Assembly: GCA_016793325.1 (NCBI GenBank)
Contig: JAEUKI010000030.1
Span: 186,001 to 250,000, forward strand
Source: Myxococcales bacterium
GTDB taxonomy: Bacteria; Myxococcota_A; Polyangia; Polyangiales; Ga0077539
Reading direction: 5' to 3'
DNA length: 64,000 nucleotides
A program made the translations under genes and the position numbers. This document shows positions 1 to 9,153 of the stretch, one piece after another; within the stretch, counting starts at the first letter, position 1, and the number at the start of each line of letters is the position of its first letter. The notes beneath the pieces are model-generated. The model saw only the letters and a program-made list of their open reading frames with translations. It did no database searches and had not been told where the DNA came from.

Positions 1-93
1 GCGATTTTGGCAATTTTTACCTCTGAGTCGTCTGATCTATCTGCAGGAGATATATCGGAAATACTCAAATGCGAGGATCAGAGCACCGTCCCC
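1..93. other. Intergenic, no feature seen
   Basis: This short stretch at the window edge is more AT-rich than the coding DNA beside it. It lies downstream of the minus-strand helicase gene. I see no gene, clear hairpin or promoter. Confidence 0.5.
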
Positions 94-1482
94 TCAGCGG
101 TAGGCGTCGTGTTCGCGGCGGCGCCCCGAGACGCGCTCTTCGACGGTGCGCTCGGTGATGACCTCGTAGAGCACAGCGCGCTTTCCCTCTTTGCGGCGCA
201 GCACGCGGCCGAGCCGCTGGACGTGCTCTCGCACCGAGCCCGTTCCCGACAAGATGATCGCCACGTTCGCGTCGGGAACGTTCACCCCCTCGTTGAGCAC
301 GCGCGACGTCACCACCGCTGGGTACGCTCCGCGGTTGAATCGCTCGAGGATCTCCTTGCGCTCCTTCACGTCGGTCTGGTGCGTGATCGCAGGCAGCAAG
401 AACGTCTTCGAGATTCGATACACCGTCTCGTTGTCGTTGGTGAACACGATCACGCGGTCCTTCGCGTGTTGACGGAGCAGCCCTTCGAGCACGTCGATCT
501 TGCTCGCTGGCGTGATCGCCACTTGCCGTTGCGCGCGGTACGCCATGAACGCCCGCCGGCCTTCGCGCGATCGCGACGAGAGCATGATGAAGCGCGACCA
601 CCCCTCGGGCTTGGACATGTCGATGCCCTTGTCCCTGAGAAATTGCCGGTAGAGCTCGCGGCTCTCTTCGTAGACGACCGCCTCTTCTTCGCTGAGCTTC
701 GCGCTCATCGTGTACACGTCGTAGTCGGCGAGGTGCGAGCCCGCGAGGTCCTTGATCCCTCGGGCGTACGCGACAGGGCCGACCCGATCGTCGAGCAAGT
801 GCTCGCGTCCGTCCGAGCGCTCGAGCGTCGCGGTCAGCCCGAGCCTGTACGGCGCGATCATCGCCTCGGAGCCCATCAAGTACGTCGGCGAGGGTAGGTG
901 GTGGCACTCGTCGAAGACCACGAGCCCGAAGCGGTTTCCGTACGCGTCCGCGTGGATGTACGCCGAGTCGTAGGTGCTCACCGTGATGTCGCGGATCTCG
1001 TGGTAGCCGCCGCCGAGGAGGCCAATTTCGCTGTGAAACGCCGTCGAGAGAACGTCGTACCACTGGCTCATCAGGTCGATCGTCGGCGCGATCACCATGG
1101 TCGAGCGCTGCACCGCGATGATCGCGAGCTCGGCGACGAAGGTCTTTCCCGCGCCCGTGGGGAGCACGACGATCCCGCGCTGGCCTTGCGCCCTCCACCG
1201 CGCGATCGACTCGGATTGGTGCTCGAACGGCGTGCGAGCCGTGCGGTGCTCGAGCGAGAGCTCGTTGTACTTTCGCGCGCTGTCTTCGAAGGCGATCGTC
1301 CCCGCGCGCTGGGCGCGGACGAGGTGCGTGACCACCTCGCGATAGCGATACCCCTGCGCGCGATACCGCCGCACGCGGTCGTCCCACACCGCGTGCGGCG
1401 AGACGAGCGACGGCTCGGCGTCGCGGGCGAGCCCGTCGAACACGAGCGTTCCTGCGTCGTAGCGAAGCGTGATGGTCAGCAT
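94..1482 (-). CDS. XPB/Ssl2-like SF2 DNA helicase
   Basis: A 462-residue superfamily 2 helicase of the XPB/RadD-like type, expected to use ATP to remodel or unwind duplex DNA in repair or defence. The Walker A motif (LPTGAGKT) is at about 107-114, the DECH box at about 191-194, a TAT motif (GLTATLERSDG) follows, and the arginine-finger motif VI (QRLGRVLRR) is near residue 420. This gives the complete two-lobe RecA core. The first 80 residues match the short DRD-like N-terminal part of bacterial XPB proteins. Length is typical of bacterial XPB homologues. The preceding gene (1501-1809) stops 18 nt upstream of this start, so the two are probably cotranscribed. Family is clear; the cellular role (repair or stress) is inferred. 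Confidence 0.88.
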   Translation of the reverse strand: MLTITLRYDAGTLVFDGLARDAEPSLVSPHAVWDDRVRRYRAQGYRYREVVTHLVRAQRAGTIAFEDSARKYNELSLEHRTARTPFEHQSESIARWRAQGQRGIVVLPTGAGKTFVAELAIIAVQRSTMVIAPTIDLMSQWYDVLSTAFHSEIGLLGGGYHEIRDITVSTYDSAYIHADAYGNRFGLVVFDECHHLPSPTYLMGSEAMIAPYRLGLTATLERSDGREHLLDDRVGPVAYARGIKDLAGSHLADYDVYTMSAKLSEEEAVVYEESRELYRQFLRDKGIDMSKPEGWSRFIMLSSRSREGRRAFMAYRAQRQVAITPASKIDVLEGLLRQHAKDRVIVFTNDNETVYRISKTFLLPAITHQTDVKERKEILERFNRGAYPAVVTSRVLNEGVNVPDANVAIILSGTGSVREHVQRLGRVLRRKEGKRAVLYEVITERTVEERVSGRRREHDAYR

Positions 1483-1500
1483 GACGACGGGCGCGAACGC

Positions 1501-1809
1501 TCAGCCCTCCATGACGATGGCGAGGAGGACTCCGTCCTGCGAAAATCCACGCAGCACGAAGGCGAGGTGGCCGCCGATCCCGTCCACGTAGAGCGCCACG
1601 CGCAGGCTCTCGTGGTCCTCGCGGCCGACGACCTTCAGGCGCGACCCCCCGTCGCGCGTGAGCACCGCGTCGACCACCGCGGAGCGCCCTCGCAAGACCT
1701 CTCCGTCGAGCCGCTCGAGCACCACGCGCTCGTGCAAGAGCGCCGCGGCGTCGCCGCGCGTGTCGGCACATAGAATCAACTGCTCCAGCAGCTCGACGGT
1801 CGTCGCCAT
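1501..1809 (-). CDS. Small hypothetical protein, NTF2-like?
   Basis: A 102-residue soluble protein with no signal peptide. It has alternating beta-strand-like segments and an early helix followed by a LxGEVLxGRxAV stretch, loosely like SnoaL/NTF2-fold proteins, but no signature residues allow a firm call. It sits immediately upstream of the XPB-like helicase on the same strand with an 18-nt gap, so it is likely the first gene of that operon. Coding is supported by this spacing and by GC-rich codon bias. Function is unknown. Confidence 0.6.
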   Translation of the reverse strand: MATTVELLEQLILCADTRGDAAALLHERVVLERLDGEVLRGRSAVVDAVLTRDGGSRLKVVGREDHESLRVALYVDGIGGHLAFVLRGFSQDGVLLAIVMEG

Positions 1810-1949
1810 CGCCCGATGACGTAGCGCGTCTGTCCTCGGTCGAACAGGTCCAAACCCTGGTTCACACAGGCGGCCGTCGCTTCGCTGCAGAAGATCATTC
1901 TTTTGGACGATTCGATCCGCCCGAGAGCCGCTGTAGGCTTCCGTTCGTC

Positions 1950-3107
1950 GTGCAGGCGAACGCGAGCGCGAGTTTCTTCGACGGCGTCGACGGCGACCCC
2001 GAGCGCCCGGCGCGCCCTCCGTGGGCGGACGTGGCGGTGGCCGTCGCGTTCGCGTCGCTCGGCGTGATCGAGTGCGCGCTTCGCGAGGGGATTCGCTCGC
2101 GGGGGGCGACGTATGCGCTGAGCGTTCCCTTCTTCGTGGCCGTCGCGCTGCGTCGCAGTCACCCGGGCCGCGCGACGATCGCGATCTTTGCGTACGCGAC
2201 GCTGCTGACGATCGTCGAGCGAGTCGGGCGCTATCCCGCGCTCGCGCTGCACACGTCCGCGGCGGTGCTGCTCATGCCGTACACGCTGTTGCGCTGGGGA
2301 TCGCGGCGCGAAATCGCTCTTGGGGTCGCCATGGTGACCGTGGCGTTCCTCTCTTCGACGCTGAGCGGCGGGACCGCGGCGATCACGGACACCATCGCCG
2401 CGGCGGTGGCGCTCGCGCTCCCCGCGACCATCGGCGCGTCCGCTCGCTATCGCGCCATCGCCCAGCAGAGCAAGATCGACCTGGCCCGCTCGCGCGAGCG
2501 CGAATCGCTCGCGAGGGAGCTGCACGATACGGTCGCCCACCACATGACCGCCATTGTTGTCCAAGCGCAGGCCGCGCGCGTCGTCGCCGCGAAGAAGCCC
2601 GCCGCGGCGCTCGAAGCCCTCTCCGTCATCGAGCAAGAGGCGTCTCGCGCGATGCTCGAGCTGCGCGCCGTGGTCGCTTCGCTTCGCGATCGGGGGCCCG
2701 CGGCCCTCGCGCCTCGCGCCCGCATCGAGGACATCTCTGCGCTCGCGCGCGTGGCCCAGGACGGAGCGCCCGCCGTCGAGGTCTCGCTCGAAGGAGCCCT
2801 CGACGCGCTCGACCCCGCGCTGCAAGCGACGCTCTTTCGACTCGCGCAAGAGTCGGTCACCAACGCGCTCCGACACGCGCGGCGCGCGACCGTGATTCGT
2901 GTGCGTGTAATCAAGAAGGACCGCGACGTGACGATCACCGTGCGAGACGACGGCGCCCCTGGGGCCGGAAGAAGGCCCGGCTTCGGCCTCGCGGGCATGG
3001 CCGAGCGCGCGGCGCTCTTCGGAGCGACCTTCGACGCCGGCCCCGACCCCGAGGGGGGCTGGCGCGTCGAGGCCGTCTTTCGCGCCACGGAAGGACTTTC
3101 GCGATGA
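1950..3107 (+). CDS. NarL-type sensor histidine kinase
   Basis: A 385-residue membrane histidine kinase of the HisKA_3 (NarX/DesK) class, which phosphorylates a LuxR-type regulator. The N-terminal half carries about four to five hydrophobic segments (roughly residues 30-165). The dimerisation helix with the phospho-acceptor motif RELHDTVAHH is centred near residue 192. A HATPase_c domain follows, with an N-box-like ESVTNALRHA, a DDGAPG G1 motif and a GFGLAGMAERA G2 motif. The start codon is GTG. The stop overlaps the ATG of the next gene by 4 nt, so kinase and regulator are translationally coupled. No separate sensory domain is visible, so the signal is probably sensed in the membrane region. 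Confidence 0.9.
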   Translation: MQANASASFFDGVDGDPERPARPPWADVAVAVAFASLGVIECALREGIRSRGATYALSVPFFVAVALRRSHPGRATIAIFAYATLLTIVERVGRYPALALHTSAAVLLMPYTLLRWGSRREIALGVAMVTVAFLSSTLSGGTAAITDTIAAAVALALPATIGASARYRAIAQQSKIDLARSRERESLARELHDTVAHHMTAIVVQAQAARVVAAKKPAAALEALSVIEQEASRAMLELRAVVASLRDRGPAALAPRARIEDISALARVAQDGAPAVEVSLEGALDALDPALQATLFRLAQESVTNALRHARRATVIRVRVIKKDRDVTITVRDDGAPGAGRRPGFGLAGMAERAALFGATFDAGPDPEGGWRVEAVFRATEGLSR

Positions 3108-3772
3108 CGATCCGCGTGGTGCTCGCCGAAGACCAAGACCTCGTGCGCGCGGGGCTTCGGATGATCCTCGAGGCCGAGGACGACATCTTGGTCGTCGGTG
3201 AAGCGCGCGACGGACGCGAAGCGCTGCGGTTGTCGCGCGAGCTCTCGCCGGACGTGTGCTTGTTCGACATTCGCATGCCCGGCCTCGATGGAATCGAGGT
3301 CACCCGTCGCCTCCACGACGGAGCGAGCGCCGCCGCGAAGCTCCCCGCGGTGGTGGTCGTCACGACGTTCGACCTCGACGAGTACGTGTTCGCCGCGCTC
3401 GACGCGGGCGCGCGCGGGTTTCTCTTGAAGGACGCCGGGGCTGCGATGCTCGTGCAAGCCGTGCGCGCCGCGGCCGTCGGGGACGCGCTGATCGCGCCGA
3501 ACATCACGGCGAGGCTGCTCGCGCGCTTCGCGAAGCTGCGCCCTCGCGAGGTCGCGCGGCCGACCGACCCGCTGACCGAGCGCGAAGAAGAGATCCTCGC
3601 GGCGGTCGCTCGCGGCAGCACCAACCAAGAGATCGCCGACGGGTTTCACATCAGCGCGAGCACGGTGAAGACCCACATCGCGAGCCTCATGAGCAAGCTG
3701 TCGGCGCGAAACCGCGTCGAGCTCGCGCGCTGGGCTTACGAGACGGGCCGCGTTCCCAGCGTCACGCGATAG
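3104..3772 (+). CDS. LuxR/NarL-family response regulator
   Basis: A 222-residue DNA-binding response regulator. The receiver domain spans about residues 4-120, with acidic residues E9 and D10, phospho-acceptor D55 (LFDIRMPG), the conserved T in VVTTF and K near 107 (LLKDAG). A GerE/LuxR helix-turn-helix (about 155-212) contains LTEREEEILAAVARG and the recognition segment ISASTVKTHI. The start is the ATG overlapping the kinase stop (ATGA); the open frame runs further upstream but only as the shadow of the kinase gene. It is the cognate partner of the preceding kinase. Its 3' end overlaps the 3' end of the convergent WD40-like gene by 37 nt. Confidence 0.92.
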   Translation: MTIRVVLAEDQDLVRAGLRMILEAEDDILVVGEARDGREALRLSRELSPDVCLFDIRMPGLDGIEVTRRLHDGASAAAKLPAVVVVTTFDLDEYVFAALDAGARGFLLKDAGAAMLVQAVRAAAVGDALIAPNITARLLARFAKLRPREVARPTDPLTEREEEILAAVARGSTNQEIADGFHISASTVKTHIASLMSKLSARNRVELARWAYETGRVPSVTR

Positions 3773-5556
3773 AGGTTCGAGTCGTTGCCGCTGACGTACA
3801 ACGATCTCCCCGCGTCGGCGTGATCGACGCAGAGCGCGATCGCGTAGCGCGGCAACGAGGCCTTCGCGACGCACGCCCCTGTGAACACATCCCACTCGAA
3901 CAGCGCGTCGAAGCGCACCGTGAACAACGTCTTCTCGTCGAGCGCGAGCGCGAAGCCCAAGGGGTGAACTTCCTTGTGCATCGCGACGAGCGCTCGATCA
4001 CGAAAGAACGCGAGCGTCCCGTCGATCGTCGTCGCGCAGATCGATCGCGCGTCGCGCGTGCAGACCGCTCGCGCCGCGGGCTTCTTCAGCCCCGCGACCC
4101 TGTACGCGACCTCTCCCGTGACACGATCGATCGCGAAGAGCTCTCTGTGATCGAGCGTCGCGAGCAGAATCCCTGCCTCTTCGGCGACGTGAAGCCAGCG
4201 CGCCCCCGACGGAAGCGCTGCGACGAGCGTGCTCGCTGTGTCTCGGCCGATCGCGAGCCGCTCGATCGCGTAGGTGGTCTTGCGCCGAGGGCTCACGCTC
4301 CACACGCCTGCGAACACGTCGCCGTTCTCAGCGACGGCCAGCGACGTGACGTTGGGCGCGGGCCGTGGAGCGGTGACCGAGCCCCACTCGACGGACGCCT
4401 CCTCGGCCGACGCATAGCGCTCGACGCGATCGGTGTACGACGCGATGAAGCGGCCGCTGCCTCCTCCGATCGGACCGCGCAGCGCCCGCGCGCTCGCCCG
4501 CGGCTCACCCCTGATCCACAGGTGAGGCGCGGATCTGCCGACGTACGATCGGACGGCGACGATCGCGTTGTCACACGAAATCAAGCCGCCCGCTGGCTCC
4601 GCAGGTCCCCCGGCGCGAACGAGCCGCCCGCTCTCGGCCTCGATGATCGCGACGCGACGGTCTGCGGCCGCGGCGACGAAGCGCCCGTCTGGCGAAAACG
4701 CGATCGACACGAGCCTCCCGTCGACGACGCGCGTCCATCGAATCGCGCCGTCCGCGTCGACGCACGTCACGGCTCCCTCCGCTGAAGCGCAGAGCCACGC
4801 GGGGCCGTCGCCGACGACCGTGACGACGTCTACCCGGTGCGAGAGCGCGATCCTGCGCTCCTCGTCCGCGTCGAGCGGTCGGAGCACGAGCGCCCGATCG
4901 TCTTCGTCGTAGCTCGCGCCGATCGTTCGCGATCTGTCGTCGATCTTCGCGCAGCGCGCGCGTCGCGGGTCGAGCGCGTCGCGGGTCTGCCCCGTCTTCG
5001 CGTCGAGCACGAGCGTCTGCTCGAAGTGACCGATGATCATGTGCTCGCCCCGCGAGGACGGCGAGTACCACCGCGCGCCGCTCGCGGGGAGGTCCCACGT
5101 GGCACACGTATTCAAATGCTCTCGGTCGAGCACGCGGAGCCTCGCGTTGTCTTCGATGACGAGCACCGCTCCGTCCGTGGCGAAGACCGACGCGCGTCGC
5201 GCTTGGCCGAGCGAGACGCGTCGCTTCTCTTCGAGGGTGCGGGCGTCGAGCAGCGCGATCGATCCCTCGTTCGAAGCGAAGAGCACTGTGGTTTCGTCGA
5301 GCGGCTGCGCGGCGACGAAGAGCGCTCCGTAGAGATCGAACGGGAGCATCGCTTCGATCTCGTCGACGAAGGCGCCGTCACTGAGGCGCCATCGGCGCAG
5401 GTGCCTCGCGGTCTCGTCGGTGCCGAGCACGTGTCCGTGGTGATCGAACGTGGCCGTTCGAAGGGTCTTTCCCCACGTGAACGCGTCGTCCGAGCAGAGC
5501 TCGATCGACGCGCGGATCGTCGGGGCGTCGGCGGTTGGCCTGCGAGTACGAGCCAT
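3736..5556 (-). CDS. WD40/PQQ-like beta-propeller protein
   Basis: A 606-residue protein made of repeated beta-blade segments. WD40-like signatures recur, such as IAFSPDGRFVAAAADRRVAII near the middle, along with blade motifs of the form LDARTLEE and LDREHL. There is no signal peptide, so it is probably a cytoplasmic scaffold or sensor domain of the kind abundant in large myxobacterial genomes. I chose the ATG at 5556 (MARTRRP) over the one at 5574; either is possible. It is convergent with the response regulator and overlaps its 3' end. No catalytic domain is fused. Function is unknown beyond the fold. Confidence 0.78.
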   Translation of the reverse strand: MARTRRPTADAPTIRASIELCSDDAFTWGKTLRTATFDHHGHVLGTDETARHLRRWRLSDGAFVDEIEAMLPFDLYGALFVAAQPLDETTVLFASNEGSIALLDARTLEEKRRVSLGQARRASVFATDGAVLVIEDNARLRVLDREHLNTCATWDLPASGARWYSPSSRGEHMIIGHFEQTLVLDAKTGQTRDALDPRRARCAKIDDRSRTIGASYDEDDRALVLRPLDADEERRIALSHRVDVVTVVGDGPAWLCASAEGAVTCVDADGAIRWTRVVDGRLVSIAFSPDGRFVAAAADRRVAIIEAESGRLVRAGGPAEPAGGLISCDNAIVAVRSYVGRSAPHLWIRGEPRASARALRGPIGGGSGRFIASYTDRVERYASAEEASVEWGSVTAPRPAPNVTSLAVAENGDVFAGVWSVSPRRKTTYAIERLAIGRDTASTLVAALPSGARWLHVAEEAGILLATLDHRELFAIDRVTGEVAYRVAGLKKPAARAVCTRDARSICATTIDGTLAFFRDRALVAMHKEVHPLGFALALDEKTLFTVRFDALFEWDVFTGACVAKASLPRYAIALCVDHADAGRSLYVSGNDSNLYRVTLGTRPVS

Positions 5557-5614
5557 GGGCGACGAAGATCGCACGCTCGTCGCTCGAAGGCTCTCGCTTC
5601 GCGCAGGACGGTCG

Positions 5615-7195
5615 CTATCCGAGGCCGACGTTCGCGAGCAAGCCGTTGGAGAAGACGGCCATCGCTTCGGGGCTGAGGACCTTGGCGCGCGCTTGCTTCC
5701 AACGATCGACGCGATCGCCGTAGTAGCCGCGGACGCTCTGCGCGTTCATTCCGTACTCCTGTCCCCAGTGGCAGGTGAACGTGATGCCCGCGTTGCTGAG
5801 CGCGCTCCAACACGCTTTGTGCACTTGCGTGATCTGGTCGCTCTGCAGGCTCGGGAGCTCGATGTACGTGTTCATGTCGTTGATGTTCATCCCGAGCAGC
5901 GAGCGAGTCTTCTTGACGAATCGCACGCCGATCGCGCCGAGCAGGAGCCTTCCGTTCTTGCGCTCGCTCGCGAGGGCGCCGAGCACGACGTCGAGCGCGG
6001 CCACGGTGGACTTGTGATCCACGACGATCTCGGTGCTGCGGCCGTTGCCCGGCGGAAGGGTCGTCGGACCGAACATTTGCCCGGGAAACAGCGGCCCCAC
6101 CTTGCCCGGCGTGTACTGCCCTGCCGTCTGATCGGAGATCACCTTCGCCAAGATGGGGCCCGTCACTGGGCCGCCGAAGACGTCGACGAGCTTCGAGATG
6201 AGCCTCGTCGTGTCGGTCGAGGACATCGAGGTCGCGAACGTCGGATCTGCAAACGGGCGTGACGGCGGGCGCGCCCAGAGCGTCGTGACGAAGGCGCCGT
6301 TCGCGTGGTCGTCTGCATACGGACTCAGGACAACCGAGAAGTGGTACGGGCGACCAGGGCCGAACTTGGATGTGTCGAGCGTGGCCATGGCGTTCCACAC
6401 GTCCGGATCGCGCAGCGGCAGCGCCTTTACGTTGCCCGTAAACTCGTAGAGAGGAACGGCCTCGACCACCATGGAGTGGACGAACCCCATCGCGCCCAAC
6501 CCCACGATGGCCGCGCCGTACGCGTCGTCGTCGCACAGCTCCGTGGTGCTGAGCCCTGTGTTCTGCGCGAGCGTGGCCGCGAGGCTCGGCTCGAACAAGC
6601 GCTTGGTGGGCTGAACGAACACGGCCTTCCCGGGGGCCGTGACCAGATACACCCCGAGGACCGTGTCGTGAACGGCGCCGATGTCGAGCGCGCTTCCGTG
6701 CGTTCCTGTGGCGACGCAGCCGGCGAGCAGGTGACCGTCGTTGGCGCCCGAGGTCTGCAGCGCGAGCTTGCTCTTGCCGAGAACGCGGTTGATCGACGCG
6801 ATCTTCGTCCCTCCGCCGATGAGGTACGGCGCTGCCTTCTTCGCGGCCGCCGCGGTCTTGTAGTCCGCGCTCCACATGCTCTGCGGAACGGGCACGACCT
6901 TGTTGTACGCCCCCTGATCAACGAGCACGTTCTTCGGCGACAAGATGTTCGAGAGCGACCACGTCGCGCCCGGGACGCACAGCGGCTCTTTGTGGTCGAA
7001 GCAGTACTGTAGAACGTCGCTGATCGCGTCCGCGAGCGCGCGGGTCGTCGTCGCGCCGCCGCTCAACGAGTTGGTCGCGACCGCGCCCGGCGTGAGGTAG
7101 AGCGGGATGTTCTGCTCCGCGATGATGTGGTGAAACGTCGAGAACGACACGTCCTCGTCGACGAGCGTGTTTCGAATCGTTGGCGGTGCAGGCAT
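5615..7195 (-). CDS. FAD-linked oxidase (VAO/ALO-like)
   Basis: A 526-residue flavoprotein of the vanillyl-alcohol oxidase superfamily, related to sugar-lactone and cholesterol oxidases. An N-terminal PP-loop-like FAD-binding segment contains the family hallmark ATGTHGSA (near residue 167), preceded by LQTSGANDGHLLAG. A C-terminal substrate domain follows. No signal peptide or twin-arginine motif is visible, so it is probably cytoplasmic, although the neighbouring genes on the same strand encode lipoproteins. It starts 1 nt upstream of the stop of the next minus-strand gene (7197-7649) and is probably cotranscribed with it. The substrate cannot be told from sequence. Confidence 0.82.
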   Translation of the reverse strand: MPAPPTIRNTLVDEDVSFSTFHHIIAEQNIPLYLTPGAVATNSLSGGATTTRALADAISDVLQYCFDHKEPLCVPGATWSLSNILSPKNVLVDQGAYNKVVPVPQSMWSADYKTAAAAKKAAPYLIGGGTKIASINRVLGKSKLALQTSGANDGHLLAGCVATGTHGSALDIGAVHDTVLGVYLVTAPGKAVFVQPTKRLFEPSLAATLAQNTGLSTTELCDDDAYGAAIVGLGAMGFVHSMVVEAVPLYEFTGNVKALPLRDPDVWNAMATLDTSKFGPGRPYHFSVVLSPYADDHANGAFVTTLWARPPSRPFADPTFATSMSSTDTTRLISKLVDVFGGPVTGPILAKVISDQTAGQYTPGKVGPLFPGQMFGPTTLPPGNGRSTEIVVDHKSTVAALDVVLGALASERKNGRLLLGAIGVRFVKKTRSLLGMNINDMNTYIELPSLQSDQITQVHKACWSALSNAGITFTCHWGQEYGMNAQSVRGYYGDRVDRWKQARAKVLSPEAMAVFSNGLLANVGLG

Positions 7196-7196
7196 G

Positions 7197-7649
7197 TCAG
7201 CGTCCTCCCTCGGTGCGCGTTGCGTGTGAGCGGCCCTTGTTCGTGTTGGCTCCGCCGTTGGTGGGCGACGCGCCTCCGGCGGCGGGGCCGTTGGTGGGGT
7301 TCGCCAGCGGGTTGTCGTTGCTGTTGTCGCTCGGCGTGTTGTTCGGCGCTGCGCATTGGACGGACGCGCTCGGCGCTCCTCCGACGTTGGTGATCACGAT
7401 CTGCGCGATCCCGTTGGGGCACGAAGGCAACGGTAGAAATCGCGTCCCCGACTGCGTCGCGGCGCTCTGATCGACCGCGCCGCCGCTCTGACACTCGTTG
7501 GCTCCCGCGCCGCACGTGCTCGGAGGCCCGTGGGTCCCGGTGTCGAGCGCGGGTGGTCTTCGGAGCACGATGTTGCCCGCGCCGCACGCGACCAGGGTGA
7601 GCGCCGCCAACGCGGTCGACGCGACTCGAATCATGGTGCTTCTATTCAT
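7197..7649 (-). CDS. Small putative lipoprotein
   Basis: A 150-residue exported protein. The N-terminus has two positive residues, a hydrophobic stretch and a lipobox-like LTLVACG, so it should be lipidated after processing at that Cys. The mature part is low-complexity and rich in N, G, P, S and T (for example NNTPSDNSNDNP), with three Cys in the first half. The start is the ATG at 7649, which overlaps the stop of the upstream gene by ATGA. The operon order is PSI-like lipoprotein, this protein, then the FAD-linked oxidase. No known domain is recognised. Confidence 0.7.
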   Translation of the reverse strand: MNRSTMIRVASTALAALTLVACGAGNIVLRRPPALDTGTHGPPSTCGAGANECQSGGAVDQSAATQSGTRFLPLPSCPNGIAQIVITNVGGAPSASVQCAAPNNTPSDNSNDNPLANPTNGPAAGGASPTNGGANTNKGRSHATRTEGGR

Positions 7650-7984
7650 GGCGTGCCTCCCGGCGGAACAACGTTGGGCTGCGGGCAACCCTCGGGGCCT
7701 TCGGTCGTCGTGTGCCACCCGCTCGAGCACGTCGAGGGCTGGCTCCCGTTTCCTCTCGCCTGACAATTGGGCGCTCCGTTCGCGGGGTTGTCGCACCACG
7801 CGCAGGACGGCTGCGACGCGCACGCCGAGCACGTGTTGCTGTCCGCCGGGCGATTTCCACAACAACGCGCGGCCTCGATCGGGTCGCTCGTGCGCACGAC
7901 CGCCGGGCACGGCGCGGGGCATCCCGCGAGCACGGACGCGGTCAACAGCGCTCCGAGCGCTCTCTTCCAACGCAGTGGTCTCAT
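7646..7984 (-). CDS. Cys-rich lipoprotein, PSI-like motif
   Basis: A 112-residue exported protein with a signal peptide ending in the lipobox LAGC. The mature region holds ten or more Cys in a pattern like the plexin/PSI fold (CSACASQPSCAWC followed by further Cys), a small disulfide-rich module used in extracellular proteins. The start is the ATG at 7984, which puts the signal peptide at the N-terminus. Its stop overlaps the start of the next lipoprotein gene. A role at the cell surface is inferred; the partner is unknown. Confidence 0.72.
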   Translation of the reverse strand: MRPLRWKRALGALLTASVLAGCPAPCPAVVRTSDPIEAARCCGNRPADSNTCSACASQPSCAWCDNPANGAPNCQARGNGSQPSTCSSGWHTTTEGPEGCPQPNVVPPGGTP

Positions 7985-8019
7985 CGTTCGCTCTCTCCTC
8001 TCGACAGTGATCTCGTCCC

Positions 8020-8937
8020 TCACGAGTTTTGTCCCAGCGGCACTTTGCCGAGCCGCGACAGCACGATCCCGAGCGCGCGCAGCAGCAAGAATCCAGGCCA
8101 CTCAGGGTGCGACGGCGGAGCGCTCTCGGTGAAGCTCACCGTGAGCTTCATGTACGGAAGCGAGCTCGTGTCCTTGTGAACCGACACGCGCAGCGTGTCC
8201 GGCGAGTCGCCCATCATCGTGAGCCGCCCCACGTAAATGTGCTTCGGCGCCGCGAAGGGCGTCGGCTGATAGCCCGAATAGCGAACGATGCGCTGGTCCA
8301 TCCCCGAGGCGAGGTAGAGCACCCGCGCGTCGCCGAGCGCGGTGCCGGCCTCGAGCACGTAGAAGTCCGGAGCGTTGTCTCCCTTGAAATATCCGAGGTA
8401 GACGCTGATGGCCCCGAAGCGCGCGCCGCACAGCCTGGCGGGCGTGATCACGTCGACGCGGTCGACCGGCTTGCTCAGCAGACCTCCGTACTTTGCCTGC
8501 ATCTCGTCGACACACGCAATCAAGTGATCCCCCGCTTCGACGGAGCCCACCGCGGTGCGCGCGTTGACCGGCGTGCTCTTGGGAAGCGTCACGCGCGCCA
8601 TCCACAGGTGCCCCGTGAACGTCCCAAGGTCTGGAATCTCTCGATCGTGCGTCGCGGCGGCGTTGTAGTACCGCGCCGACGCGTCGTTGCTCGTGGCCGC
8701 CGGGACGACCAGCGTCGGCCCGTTGACGGTGTCGTCTTTCGTGAGACCCACGCTCTGCGCCGCGGCGTCGAGCGCGGGCTTGTACTTCGCCAGGTCGACG
8801 ACCGACGATTGCCCCATCGCGTTCAGCGCGATCGCGTACGCGTCGACGACGCTCGGCGTCGCCTTCGCCGATGGAAACTTCGCCACGAGCTCTTTAGCGA
8901 GCGCGTCGCGGTCCTCGTTGCTCAACGGAATGCTCAT
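8020..8937 (-). CDS. Conserved-looking hypothetical protein
   Basis: A 305-residue protein without a signal peptide. The first 70 residues look helical (DRDALAKELVAKFPSAKATPSVVDAYAI). The rest is beta-rich, with motifs such as YYNAAATHDREIPDLGTF and VYLGYFKGD that I do not recognise. The start at 8937 removes an upstream extension that lacks coding character. It lies 35 nt upstream of the PSI-like lipoprotein gene on the same strand and may head the 8937-to-5615 operon. No function is assigned. Confidence 0.65.
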   Translation of the reverse strand: MSIPLSNEDRDALAKELVAKFPSAKATPSVVDAYAIALNAMGQSSVVDLAKYKPALDAAAQSVGLTKDDTVNGPTLVVPAATSNDASARYYNAAATHDREIPDLGTFTGHLWMARVTLPKSTPVNARTAVGSVEAGDHLIACVDEMQAKYGGLLSKPVDRVDVITPARLCGARFGAISVYLGYFKGDNAPDFYVLEAGTALGDARVLYLASGMDQRIVRYSGYQPTPFAAPKHIYVGRLTMMGDSPDTLRVSVHKDTSSLPYMKLTVSFTESAPPSHPEWPGFLLLRALGIVLSRLGKVPLGQNS

Positions 8938-9153
8938 GCTCTCCCTCTCGTGTGTCTCGACCGGAGACGACGCGGTCACTCTGCTCGCGTACATCGTCCG
9001 CGCGACCAAAGAGCACAGCTCCTCCGCTCTGCTCGCCTCTCCTGCCGAGGGACCGATGCAAACACAACGAGCGTCCCCGCGAAAGTGCGCCCTCCCTCGC
9101 GCGAGCCTGTCACGGCATGACAATCGTTGATGAAGTTACCAACGAGACAGCGC

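Noticed and set aside
65..1771. Arg/Ala-rich 568-codon frame on the minus strand
   Set aside because: It overlaps the XPB-like helicase in another frame and shows only composition typical of GC-rich shadow frames.
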